Shown here piece by piece: positions 24,538 through 32,719 of a stretch of 64,000 nucleotides of DNA. Under the pieces are notes generated by a model that saw only the letters and a program-made list of their open reading frames with translations, had not been told where the DNA came from and did not search any database. Source of the stretch: Litorimonas haliclonae (GTDB lineage: Bacteria; Pseudomonadota; Alphaproteobacteria; Caulobacterales; Maricaulaceae); the NCBI RefSeq assembly GCF_965138505.1, contig NZ_CBCSCO010000001.1, positions 248,001 to 312,000 on the forward strand, given 5' to 3'. Positions within the stretch are counted from its first letter, which is position 1. Each line of letters opens with the position of its first letter. Position numbers and translations under genes: made by a program.

Positions 24538-25608
24538 CTAAAGGCCGTGACCTTTTACGAGCGTTGGCACGCGCGCCAATATGTCAGCAGATGTCATGTA
24601 AAGGACGTTCCCGTCAGGGCCGCCAAAAGTTACGTTGGCAACGGGCTTCCCTGTCTGGATGAGGCCTAAACGTTCACCTTCGGGCGAGATCATTAAAACG
24701 CCGCCAGGCCCCGTAGCATAAAGGCGGCCTTCTATATCAACCGCCATACCATCGGCATTACCGCGCACTCCGGCCGCAATGTCCTCTGTGGCGTCCAACA
24801 AGACTGCGCCGTCTCCAACCGTGCCGTCATCCGCAACAGGGTATGTTTTCCATATTGTATCTTCGGGGTCAGAGTTGGCAACATAAAGCGTTGAACCGTT
24901 CGGTGACAAAATAATTCCATTAGGGCGAGTTAGCTTATCATCAATCAGCGTGACGTCTCCGCCGGGCGTGTAAGCATAGACCCCATTGAAAGAGATCTCT
25001 TTCGCTTCAGAGTCGTTCCCTTCAGCCAATCCATAAGGCGGGTCCGTGAAAAATATCGCTCCGGACTTATGAACAACCGCGTCATTCGGACTATTAAACT
25101 TTTTGCATTCATACTTATCCACGATCAGGCGCTTGTCTTTTGTGTCGAGGTCCATTGCATAAAGACCGCGTTCGCCGTGGCTGGGCAGCAAAATTTCATT
25201 TTCGCCGTACCGGATTAGGCCATTCGCCCCGGGCGACCCCATCCAATTTGGTTTCTCACCCGCAAAGCCGGAAGGCTCTAAAAACTTGGTTAGCCCCTCA
25301 CCGTCCTTATAGCTCCAGATGATATTTCCAGGAACGTCTGTGAACAATAAACGCTCGTCTTCAGCGATCCAGACCGGGCCTTCTGACCATCCAAAAGACC
25401 CGCCAAGGTTTTCAATTTTAGCGTCCTCGGCAATGATACCCGGCGCGTTCATTTCGATAGAACCGATATAATTTTCAGAATTTGATTGCTCCGTCTCGAA
25501 TGCCTGCCCCTCGGTCGAAGCAGGCGGTTCAGGAGGCTGGTTGTGTTCCTCATTACTACAAGATGCTAGGATAAGAGTTGAAGCGGCGAGCAGGAAGAGT
25601 TGTTTCAT
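24538..25608 (-). CDS. SMP-30/gluconolactonase family lipoprotein
   Basis: A 356-residue beta-propeller lactonase. A lipoprotein signal (MKQLFLLAASTLILASC, lipobox LASC) shows export and lipid anchoring. Propeller segments include LGGSFGWSEGPVWIAE (the metal-binding Glu), SPNDAVVHKSGAIFFTDP, RPNGIILSPNGSTLYVAN and RGNADGMAVDIEGRLY. SMP-30 lactonases hydrolyse D-glucono-1,5-lactone or related sugar lactones. The gene overlaps the end of glk by 4 bp (ATGA) as the last gene of the Entner-Doudoroff operon. The exported location is odd beside cytoplasmic enzymes; it may act on gluconolactone made in the periplasm. Confidence 0.88.
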   Translation of the reverse strand: MKQLFLLAASTLILASCSNEEHNQPPEPPASTEGQAFETEQSNSENYIGSIEMNAPGIIAEDAKIENLGGSFGWSEGPVWIAEDERLLFTDVPGNIIWSYKDGEGLTKFLEPSGFAGEKPNWMGSPGANGLIRYGENEILLPSHGERGLYAMDLDTKDKRLIVDKYECKKFNSPNDAVVHKSGAIFFTDPPYGLAEGNDSEAKEISFNGVYAYTPGGDVTLIDDKLTRPNGIILSPNGSTLYVANSDPEDTIWKTYPVADDGTVGDGAVLLDATEDIAAGVRGNADGMAVDIEGRLYATGPGGVLMISPEGERLGLIQTGKPVANVTFGGPDGNVLYMTSADILARVPTLVKGHGL

Positions 25609-26561
25609 TTTTTCAGTACCATGGCGGCGGCGCCGTAAAGAGCGACAAAATGTGCTTTAATAAGCCTTACCGGAATCTCTTTCACAAACCAAGATCCATG
25701 GCCTCTCTCCCGAAAACGGGTTTTGAATTCTGATTCATCCAGAAATGGAGAGACGTGCCTAGAGACACCGCCACCAACCACGATCCCTCCGGACGCCCCC
25801 ATTGTCAGCGCCGCGTTTCCGGCAAATCCGCCGAGAATATTGCAAAAGGTAATGACGGCTAAACGGGAAACGGATTTGGGATTGGCTTCGGCAGAGGCGA
25901 CGATTTCGTCCGGCTTGCGGCAGAGACAATCTTCTCCGCGAATTGAGCAAATTGCTTTGTAGAGACGCAGAAGGCCGGGCCCGGAAACAAGACTCTCGAC
26001 GGACACATAAGGCATTTCTTTTAGCTGATGAAGCAATACTTCGCGTTCGAGATCGCTTTGCGGAGAAAAGCTGACATGCCCTCCTTCGGTTGGCAAAATG
26101 CGCAGCGGGTTTCCCGGAACAATCAAAGAGATGCCAAGTCCGGTTCCCGGGCCAAGGACAGCTACCGGTTTGTTATAATTGACCTTTCCAGGCATAAGAA
26201 TATCAAACCCATCATCTGGCACTACGGTCGCCCCATTGGCCATCGCGACAAAGTCATTAAGAACGACCACAGTTTCAAACCCGAATGTCCTGCGCAAATC
26301 GTTTTCCGAAACGATCCAATCAATATTGGTCATTTTGATTTCATCATCGAATTTCGGGCCAGCAAAAGCAAAAGCAGCCTTAGTCGGTTTTACGCTCTGG
26401 TTCTCCAGATAAAACTTCACAGCCGTATTGAAATCAGGGAAATCTTTGACAGAAAAACGCTCTGAATGATGAAGGTCTATTGTGCCTTGAGCGCTAAGCT
26501 CTGCGAAGGCAAACCGACAATTCGTCCCCCCAACGTCTCCGACAAGTATCGCATTACTCAT
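25605..26561 (-). CDS. glk: Glucokinase
   Basis: A 318-residue ATP-dependent glucokinase of the bacterial Glk type. It has AILVGDVGGTNCRFAFAEL (phosphate-binding), the sugar-binding region LNDFVAMANG, GPGTGLGISL, TEGGHVSFSP and the second phosphate loop GGIVVGGGVS. It makes glucose 6-phosphate for Zwf. The start overlaps the edd stop by 4 bp, so the genes are translationally coupled. Confidence 0.95.
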   Translation of the reverse strand: MSNAILVGDVGGTNCRFAFAELSAQGTIDLHHSERFSVKDFPDFNTAVKFYLENQSVKPTKAAFAFAGPKFDDEIKMTNIDWIVSENDLRRTFGFETVVVLNDFVAMANGATVVPDDGFDILMPGKVNYNKPVAVLGPGTGLGISLIVPGNPLRILPTEGGHVSFSPQSDLEREVLLHQLKEMPYVSVESLVSGPGLLRLYKAICSIRGEDCLCRKPDEIVASAEANPKSVSRLAVITFCNILGGFAGNAALTMGASGGIVVGGGVSRHVSPFLDESEFKTRFRERGHGSWFVKEIPVRLIKAHFVALYGAAAMVLKK

Positions 26562-28417
26562 CCGTTAGGGTTCCTCAGATTTTGCGCCCAATGCGGATCC
26601 CCCAGGACTGACGCTCCGGCTTCGGCATTATCTGCACGAGACCTCATGGGTTCGAACATATTCATGCCCAGACCAGAAAGGTTTTCCGCTTTCGGCATGA
26701 TAGCAGGCTCCCGGTCTCGTAGATTGTCCTCTGTGATGACTTCGACTTTTCCATTGGCGGCATCCAGGCGAACAATATCCCCCGTCCGAACTTTCGAAAT
26801 TGGGCCTCCATGGAGAGCCTCAGGATGGATATGAATGGCAGAAGGTACTTTACCTGACGCGCCGGACATACGCCCGTCCGTTACCAGAGCAACATTGAAG
26901 CCTTTATCCTGAAGAGCGCCTAAAATCGGCGTCAACTTATGAAGCTCTGGCATGCCATTGGCCGCAGGTCCTTGAAATTGTAAAACAGCAACGAAGTCGC
27001 GTTCCAACTCTCCAGCCTTATGCATTTTGACCAATTCATTTTGATTGCAAATGACGATTGCCGGAGCTTCGACCAAATGATGCTCTTCTTCCACGGCTGA
27101 AATCTTGATCACGCCGCGCCCGATATTTCCTTCCAGCAAGCGCAGCCCGCCATCTTTGCGGAATGGTTTATCAACTGAAGAGACGATTTCGTGGTTCAGA
27201 CTTTCTTTGGGGCCCTGACGATAAACAACCGGGTCCGGGTCAGCATGGGCATTTTTGATGGGCTCGCGCGTGTATTCATGCAAGCCGTCCCCTCCCGCCA
27301 CAGTCGTGACATCCGTATTTAATAGCCCGGCCTCAATCAATTCATTGACCAGATAGGCCATCCCGCCCGCCGCATGGAAATGATTCACATCTGAAATACC
27401 ATTCGGGTAAATCTTACAAATCAGCGGCACAGCGTGCGAGACTTCGGCGTAATCATCCCAGTTGATTATAATCCCGGCAGAGCGCGCAATTGCGGACAAA
27501 TGAATGGTAAGGTTGGTAGACCCTCCGGTTGCCATCAACCCGACTAGACCGTTCACAATCGCTTTTTCATCAATGATGTTACAAGCGGGCGTAAACTCTT
27601 CCCCCATATTTGTAATCGCGACGAGACGGCGGGTCGTTTGCGCCGTAATCGCGTCTCGTAAAGGCGTGTTCGGATGAACAAAAGATGCGCCGGGCAATTG
27701 CATCCCCATGATTTCCATCAGCATCTGATTGGTATTTGCCGTGCCGTAAAACGTGCAGGTTCCTGGAGCGTGATAAGACGCGGATTCAGCTGCGAGCAAT
27801 TCTTCGCGTCCCACTTTACCCTCAGCAAAGAGCTGTCTAACTTTGGCCTTTTCGGGATTGGTTATGCCCGACGGCATTGGGCCTGCCGGAGCAAAGATAT
27901 GCGGAAGATATCCGTAACGTAAGGCCGCAATCAGCAGCCCCGGGACGATCTTATCGCAAACCCCAAGATGCATAACCCCGTCAAACATGTCATGCGAGAG
28001 GGCAATTGCGGTTGAATAGGCAATAACATCGCGTGAAAAGAGCGATAATTCCATTCCGTCTTGGCCTTGGGTGACCCCATCACACATGGCTGGAACGCCG
28101 CCCGCGACTTGGGCTGTCGCCCCGGCGCGGCGCGCGGCATGTTTAATTATAGACGGAAATGTCTCAAAAGGCTGATGCGCAGACAGCATATCATTATAAG
28201 CGGTGACGATGCCGATATTAGCCCATTTCGCGCCTAATATTTCTGTTTTCTCCAAGACTGGGCAAGCGGCGCTCGCATGGGCTACATTGCCTTCGGATAG
28301 ACGCTTGCGGCGCGGACCGGGCCGCATATTTTGCTCGCAATCGCGTAGATAAGCAGCGCGAGTTTTTTTTGACCGCTCGATAATTCGGTCCGTTACTTTT
28401 TTGATCGTCGGGTTCAT
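26558..28417 (-). CDS. edd: Phosphogluconate dehydratase
   Basis: A 619-residue IlvD/Edd-family dehydratase that converts 6-phosphogluconate to KDPG, the committed step of the Entner-Doudoroff pathway. Visible marks include the signature CDKIVPGLLIAALRYGYLP, GTCTFYGTANTNQM and VTDGRMSGASGKVPSAIH. The cysteines expected to hold the iron-sulfur cluster are present, including VCDK and GTCTF. The length and the ending PHWAQNLRNPNG fit Edd rather than IlvD. Its KDPG would be cleaved by either of the two aldolases in the window. It begins 3 bp after the pgl stop. Confidence 0.96.
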   Translation of the reverse strand: MNPTIKKVTDRIIERSKKTRAAYLRDCEQNMRPGPRRKRLSEGNVAHASAACPVLEKTEILGAKWANIGIVTAYNDMLSAHQPFETFPSIIKHAARRAGATAQVAGGVPAMCDGVTQGQDGMELSLFSRDVIAYSTAIALSHDMFDGVMHLGVCDKIVPGLLIAALRYGYLPHIFAPAGPMPSGITNPEKAKVRQLFAEGKVGREELLAAESASYHAPGTCTFYGTANTNQMLMEIMGMQLPGASFVHPNTPLRDAITAQTTRRLVAITNMGEEFTPACNIIDEKAIVNGLVGLMATGGSTNLTIHLSAIARSAGIIINWDDYAEVSHAVPLICKIYPNGISDVNHFHAAGGMAYLVNELIEAGLLNTDVTTVAGGDGLHEYTREPIKNAHADPDPVVYRQGPKESLNHEIVSSVDKPFRKDGGLRLLEGNIGRGVIKISAVEEEHHLVEAPAIVICNQNELVKMHKAGELERDFVAVLQFQGPAANGMPELHKLTPILGALQDKGFNVALVTDGRMSGASGKVPSAIHIHPEALHGGPISKVRTGDIVRLDAANGKVEVITEDNLRDREPAIMPKAENLSGLGMNMFEPMRSRADNAEAGASVLGDPHWAQNLRNPNG

Positions 28418-28420
28418 AAT

Positions 28421-29146
28421 CTATGCTCCCTCATGAGTGAAAACATGGAGGCGGGCCTCGGCGGCGCGCAAAGTCGTAACAGGGGTTTCGTGGATTTCTT
28501 TATCCGCGCTCTTTTCCCAGACGGCCTTTTTTGCCCGCCCTGGAATTAATAAAAACACGTTATGAGCACGCATGACAACGGGAAGGCTCACCGTAATCCG
28601 ATCATCAAAACCACTGCCTCCGCCCTGTCCCGAGGCGTCTTGCCAAACGAGTGAGTCAACGCCGCCAATTTCCAAGGCGGCATCAAGTGTTTCTGATCCC
28701 GGAAACCATGAGGCAGTATGGCCATCGGTTCCCATACCCATGACACAAACATCCAATGGCCCAGGAAAGGTGCTATCAAATATTTTCGCGATATCCGGAG
28801 CGGCGTTTTTGGCCTTTGGCGCGTCATTGACGAGCGGCACAAATGTAGCTGCAGCGGCGAAGTTTTGTAGCAATGATTCTTTGATAAAACTGGCATTGGA
28901 GCCGTCTGCCCCTTCTGGAACCCAGCGTTCATCCACCAGACTTACTGTTACATTTTTCCAATCCAACGGTGCGCGGCTCAATGCTTCATAAACAGGTTTG
29001 GGACTAGAACCGCCGGAGACTAGGAGACTCGCTTTTCCGCGTTTCAGTAGAGCGTCTTCTAACCGCACCCGAATGGCTTCTGCGGCCTCGCTTACATAAT
29101 CCTCGGCATTGCTTGCGACGTGATAATTATATCCTGATGTTGGCAT
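28421..29146 (-). CDS. pgl: 6-Phosphogluconolactonase
   Basis: About 241 residues, hydrolysing 6-phosphogluconolactone made by Zwf. Family features are LLVSGGSSPKPVYEALS, VSLVDERWVPEGADGSNASF and VCVMGMGTDGHTASWFPGS. The start MPTSGYN is preferred: GGAGG lies about 7 bases upstream and the gene then begins 2 bp after the zwf stop. An alternative in-frame start 6 codons upstream would overlap zwf. Confidence 0.94.
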   Translation of the reverse strand: MPTSGYNYHVASNAEDYVSEAAEAIRVRLEDALLKRGKASLLVSGGSSPKPVYEALSRAPLDWKNVTVSLVDERWVPEGADGSNASFIKESLLQNFAAAATFVPLVNDAPKAKNAAPDIAKIFDSTFPGPLDVCVMGMGTDGHTASWFPGSETLDAALEIGGVDSLVWQDASGQGGGSGFDDRITVSLPVVMRAHNVFLLIPGRAKKAVWEKSADKEIHETPVTTLRAAEARLHVFTHEGA

Positions 29147-29148
29147 GT

Positions 29149-30681
29149 CTAAGCCTCCGACCAAGAATCGCCCAAGTCCATCAACATCTCGCTTGCGGCT
29201 TCAGGGCCGTCTGTCCCGGCAAAATAAGGGCGGGTAATCTGACCTGTTTCATCCCAAGCCTCTAAAACGCTGTCCACCCAACGCCACGCGGCTTCCACTT
29301 CGTCGCGGCGCATAAACAGGCTCAAATTGCCTCGTACCACATCCATCAAAAGACGCTCATAGGCATCCGGATATCGCACAGTAAAATTATCAGCATAGGA
29401 AAGGTTGAGCGGAAGCGTTTTCAACCGAAGTCCCCCTGCCCCCGGCTCTTTAATTTCCATGAACAAGCGCACAGCCTCATCTGGCTGCAACCGAATAACC
29501 AGCTTGTTGGCGTTTATTTTTGTGTCTCCCCCGAAAATAGAATGGGGAACAGATTTAAACTGTATAACTATTTCGGAACGGCGACTGCTCATGCGTTTGC
29601 CTGTCCGCAAGTAGATCGGCACCCCGGCCCAGCGCCAGTTTTTAATTTCGGCATGTATGGCCACAAAAGTTTCCGTCTTGCTTTCTTCTACATCTACATC
29701 GACAAGATAGCCGTTCACAGCTTTGCCGTGGACACGCCCATTCGTGTATTGCCCTCGAACTGTTTTCTCTTTGACATTCTCAACGGTAATACGCTCAAGC
29801 GCCCGTAATACCTTGATTTTTTCAGTACGCACATCATCTGCCCCCAAAGAAGACGGGGCTTCCATCGTTGAGAGGCATAAAAGTTGCAGCAGGTGGTTTT
29901 GAACCATATCTCGCAAGGCTCCAGCAGAGTCGTAATAAGCTCCGCGGCCGCTCACGCCGATATCTTCGGCCACTGTAATTTCGATATGTTCAATGGCGTT
30001 GCTGTTCCACAGAGGCTCCAGAAGGATATTTCCAAACCTTAAAACGAGTAGGTTCTGAACTGTTTCCTTGCCCAGATAATGGTCGATCCGGTAAATTCGA
30101 TTTTCATCAAAAACCTGCGCAACCCCCTCATTAATTTCATGGGCAGAGTCAAAATCCGTTCCGATAGGCTTTTCTAAAACGACCCGGGATTTTTTATGCG
30201 CGAGCCCGGCTTTTTTCAGACCCTGACAAATCCCCGCGAACATAGAGGGCGGCATAGCGAGATAGAAAACCCGGATCAGTGAATTTTCATCATCAACAGC
30301 TTGGTCCAAATTCGACCAATCTGAATCTTTCAGCACATCAATCGATACATACTCAATTAGATTCGTGAATTGCTTCCAACTTTCCGGATCGAGCTTGTCG
30401 TCCTTTTCGAACTCGCAGTAATTTTCATGGATAATCTCAATAAATTCTTCTCGGCTGTGCTCACTACGCGACACTCCAATGATGCGGGAATTAGCGGGAA
30501 CCTGTCCGTCTACAAATCGGTGATAAAGCGCCGGAAAAATCTTTCGACGCGCCAAATCTCCGGTCGCGCCAAAAATGATCATCTCAAACGGTTTTACAGG
30601 TACGAAGGTAGAACGCGGCGTTTCAGCCTCACTTTCCGTTTCCGTGTTGGACCGCTGGCTTTTCTTCTCAGTCACTGACAT
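29149..30681 (-). CDS. zwf: Glucose-6-phosphate 1-dehydrogenase
   Basis: A 510-residue enzyme that oxidises glucose 6-phosphate with NAD(P)+. The nucleotide-binding start IIFGATGDLARRKIFPALY and the active-site motif RIDHYLGKETVQNLLVLRFG are both complete. It is the first gene of the zwf-pgl-edd-glk-lactonase series, where every junction is 3 bp or less or overlaps by 4 bp. Its promoter, with an embedded LacI-type operator, lies just upstream. Confidence 0.96.
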   Translation of the reverse strand: MSVTEKKSQRSNTETESEAETPRSTFVPVKPFEMIIFGATGDLARRKIFPALYHRFVDGQVPANSRIIGVSRSEHSREEFIEIIHENYCEFEKDDKLDPESWKQFTNLIEYVSIDVLKDSDWSNLDQAVDDENSLIRVFYLAMPPSMFAGICQGLKKAGLAHKKSRVVLEKPIGTDFDSAHEINEGVAQVFDENRIYRIDHYLGKETVQNLLVLRFGNILLEPLWNSNAIEHIEITVAEDIGVSGRGAYYDSAGALRDMVQNHLLQLLCLSTMEAPSSLGADDVRTEKIKVLRALERITVENVKEKTVRGQYTNGRVHGKAVNGYLVDVDVEESKTETFVAIHAEIKNWRWAGVPIYLRTGKRMSSRRSEIVIQFKSVPHSIFGGDTKINANKLVIRLQPDEAVRLFMEIKEPGAGGLRLKTLPLNLSYADNFTVRYPDAYERLLMDVVRGNLSLFMRRDEVEAAWRWVDSVLEAWDETGQITRPYFAGTDGPEAASEMLMDLGDSWSEA

Positions 30682-30705
30682 CTTCCCCTTATGTTATATA
30701 CACAG

Positions 30706-30734
30706 AGATAAATCGAGTATGACAGCGCTGTCAA
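30706..30734 (-). promoter_or_regulatory. zwf promoter with embedded LacI-family operator
   Basis: On the minus strand TTGACA (30734-30729), 17 bp, TTATCT (30711-30706) form a near-consensus sigma-70 promoter. The perfect palindrome TGACAGCGCTGTCA (30720-30733), with the central CG typical of LacI-family sites, overlaps the -35 box. It lies 38 bp before zwf and just after the lacI-type gene. The same element occurs before the TonB receptor (38593-38606). Confidence 0.8.
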
Positions 30735-30748
30735 ACCATTTGAAAGAA

Positions 30749-31774
30749 TTAGCTGCCTTGAATAAGGGCGGAATCCCTAACCACAAGCTTAAAATCAAGG
30801 TTGTGCGTCGAGGCTGGTTTGTTTTTCAAGGCTGGATCCACCAAAACTTTTACGGCCTGATACCCCATCTCATAGATTGGTTGCTGAACCGTCGTGAGTT
30901 GGGGGAAAAGGATTTTTGCGAGAGGCGTATCGTCAAACCCGCAAACCGAGAGGTCATCGGGTACAGCTATTCCGAGTCGAGAAGCCACCGAAACAACGCC
31001 TGCGGCCATGTCGTCATTTGACGCGAAAATTGCCGTGGGGCAAGCGCTACGATTTCTCAAAAGTTCTTCAGCCGCCGTGACCCCTGAGCGAAAAGAGAAG
31101 TCGCCTTGTTTGACCTCATTGCGACCCACCGGCAAATCAGCGTTAGCCATCGCTTTGCGATACCCTTCGTAACGAAGTGCCGTGGCGCTATGTTCTATGT
31201 GGCCTTTTATAAATCCGATGGATTTGTGACCCTGCGCAATGAGAAACTCCGTCATTTCCTGAGCGGCTTGGATATCATCCATTTTAACCGAACTAATTCC
31301 GTTTTCCCTTCCAGACGGCGCGACCAAAACAAACGGAATTTTCATCGTTTCCAGAGCTTTCACAACCCCCGGGGAATCGCTAAGCGGTGGTGTTAAAATC
31401 ACACCGTCGACTGGCAAGCGATGTAAGAGATGGCGAACCGCTTCTTCTTGGCTGGCCTCATCTGCCTCGTCGGTAAGATCTAAGGGTTCAGGAACCAAAT
31501 GGTATCCGAATTTGCGGCACGCATCGATGGCGCCTGACTGAATTTTTGCAATGTAGTAAGGGCTAGGATTGTCATAGACGAGAGCCACAAGGTATGACCT
31601 TGAACTCGCCAGTCCCTTTGCCGCCAAATTCGGCGAGTAACGGAGCTCGGTGGCAACCGCGAGAACTTTTTCCCGCGTTTTTGTCGCCACATTAGGCTCG
31701 TTGTTGAGGACGCGGGATACCGTTTTCATCGAAACGCCAGCCACTTTAGCTACATCGGTAATAGTTGCTTTCAT
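30749..31774 (-). CDS. LacI-family transcriptional regulator of sugar catabolism
   Basis: About 341 residues. The LacI headpiece is complete (ATITDVAKVAGVSMKTVSRV, then LNNEPNVATKTREKVLAVA), followed by a hinge helix (NLAAKGLASSRSY) and a periplasmic-binding-protein-like sensor (DGVILTPPLSD, FASNDDMAAGVV, DDLSVCGFDDTPLAKIL). The start MKATITDV is uncertain; an ATG 9 codons upstream is in frame. The gene lies upstream of zwf on the same strand, and TGACAGCG-type operators appear at zwf, eda (half) and the TonB receptor. It probably represses these until a sugar or sugar-phosphate inducer appears. Confidence 0.9.
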   Translation of the reverse strand: MKATITDVAKVAGVSMKTVSRVLNNEPNVATKTREKVLAVATELRYSPNLAAKGLASSRSYLVALVYDNPSPYYIAKIQSGAIDACRKFGYHLVPEPLDLTDEADEASQEEAVRHLLHRLPVDGVILTPPLSDSPGVVKALETMKIPFVLVAPSGRENGISSVKMDDIQAAQEMTEFLIAQGHKSIGFIKGHIEHSATALRYEGYRKAMANADLPVGRNEVKQGDFSFRSGVTAAEELLRNRSACPTAIFASNDDMAAGVVSVASRLGIAVPDDLSVCGFDDTPLAKILFPQLTTVQQPIYEMGYQAVKVLVDPALKNKPASTHNLDFKLVVRDSALIQGS

Positions 31775-31940
31775 GGCCCTCTCATCTGCGTTCTTTCGCA
31801 TAAGTAAAACGCAGCCTCGCTTTTCTTTAGAGTGAAACAGATTCGTCAAAAAATCAATAAAATGCGATTATATTCTCTACTAAAACGCCTAATTTCTGTA
31901 TTTCTCCAATACCTAAAACGTAGATTTACTTTATCCTTGT

Positions 31941-31969
31941 TTGACAGCGCAAAAACGACTGCGTAGCTA
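31941..31969 (+). promoter_or_regulatory. eda promoter with a LacI-type half-operator
   Basis: TTGACA (31941-31946), 17 bp, TAGCTA (31964-31969) upstream of eda. The -35 continues as TTGACAGCGC, identical to the left half of the zwf operator, but the right half (AAAAACG) is not conserved. Binding of the regulator here would be weaker or half-site. Confidence 0.6.
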
Positions 31970-32012
31970 TTTTTCGAACACAGTTTTCAAAATGAAATAA
32001 GAGCTAACAATC

Positions 32013-32633
32013 ATGACCAACCTCCTTAAAAAGCTTGAAGGCATCAATGTCGTGCCAGTGGTCACTCTGGACAACGCAAAAGATGCTGTCCCGCTTGCCA
32101 TAGCGCTGCAAGCCGGCGGTATAAACGCTATTGAATTGACTCTTCGTACCGAAGCCGCGCTTGACGGAATAAGAGCCATCAAAGATGCAAACCTTGGTAT
32201 TTTGCTAGGCGTTGGAACTGTCATTAATAAAGGTCATGTTAAGGCCTGCGCCGAAATTGGTGTCGACTTCATTGTCACTCCCGGGACCACCCCCACCCTG
32301 ATTAAGGCCATAGCCGAAGCTGGAGTACCAGCCATACCCGGTATCAGCACAACCGGGGAAGCCGTTGCTATGATTGAGGCAGGCTATGATTTTGTGAAGT
32401 TTTTCCCGGCAGAAGCGAACGGTGGAATTAAGGCCCTGAGAGCAATTGGCGGTCCGTTAACACAATTAAAGTTCATGCCAACAGGCGGTATTAATCAAGG
32501 TCTAGTTCGCTCATATCTTGACGTTTCATCGGTGGTCACAGTTGGCGGATCTTGGGTCGCAGACAAGGGCAATCTGGCCGATAAGAATTGGGACGCAATT
32601 ACAGAAAACGCAAAAATTGCTCAATCTCTATAA
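32013..32633 (+). CDS. eda: KDPG aldolase (first copy)
   Basis: A 206-residue 2-dehydro-3-deoxyphosphogluconate aldolase that splits KDPG into pyruvate and glyceraldehyde 3-phosphate. Key segments are ALQAGGINAIELTLRT (catalytic Glu), GVGTVINKGHV, FIVTPGTTPTL and the Schiff-base lysine in FVKFFPAEANGG. It is divergent from the lacI-type gene and pairs functionally with edd. A second copy lies in the alginate locus (50566-51204). Confidence 0.95.
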   Translation: MTNLLKKLEGINVVPVVTLDNAKDAVPLAIALQAGGINAIELTLRTEAALDGIRAIKDANLGILLGVGTVINKGHVKACAEIGVDFIVTPGTTPTLIKAIAEAGVPAIPGISTTGEAVAMIEAGYDFVKFFPAEANGGIKALRAIGGPLTQLKFMPTGGINQGLVRSYLDVSSVVTVGGSWVADKGNLADKNWDAITENAKIAQSL

Positions 32634-32670
32634 GCGAAATTTCATCTGCGTTTTTGGTATGATCAAATCA

Positions 32671-32700
32671 AAAAGCCCGGCCAATTGACCGGGCTTCTTT
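32671..32700 (+). terminator. Bidirectional terminator between eda and the GH3 gene
   Basis: AAGCCCGG-CCAATTGA-CCGGGCTT gives an 8-bp stem followed by CTTT on the plus strand and by TTTTTGATTT on the minus strand. It lies between the two convergent stop codons. Confidence 0.85.
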
Positions 32701-32719
32701 GCAACAAAATTTGAAACAT

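Noticed and set aside
31941..31969. Full LacI palindrome at eda
   Set aside because: Only the left half (TTGACAGCGC) matches; the right half is A-rich, so it is recorded as a half-site only.
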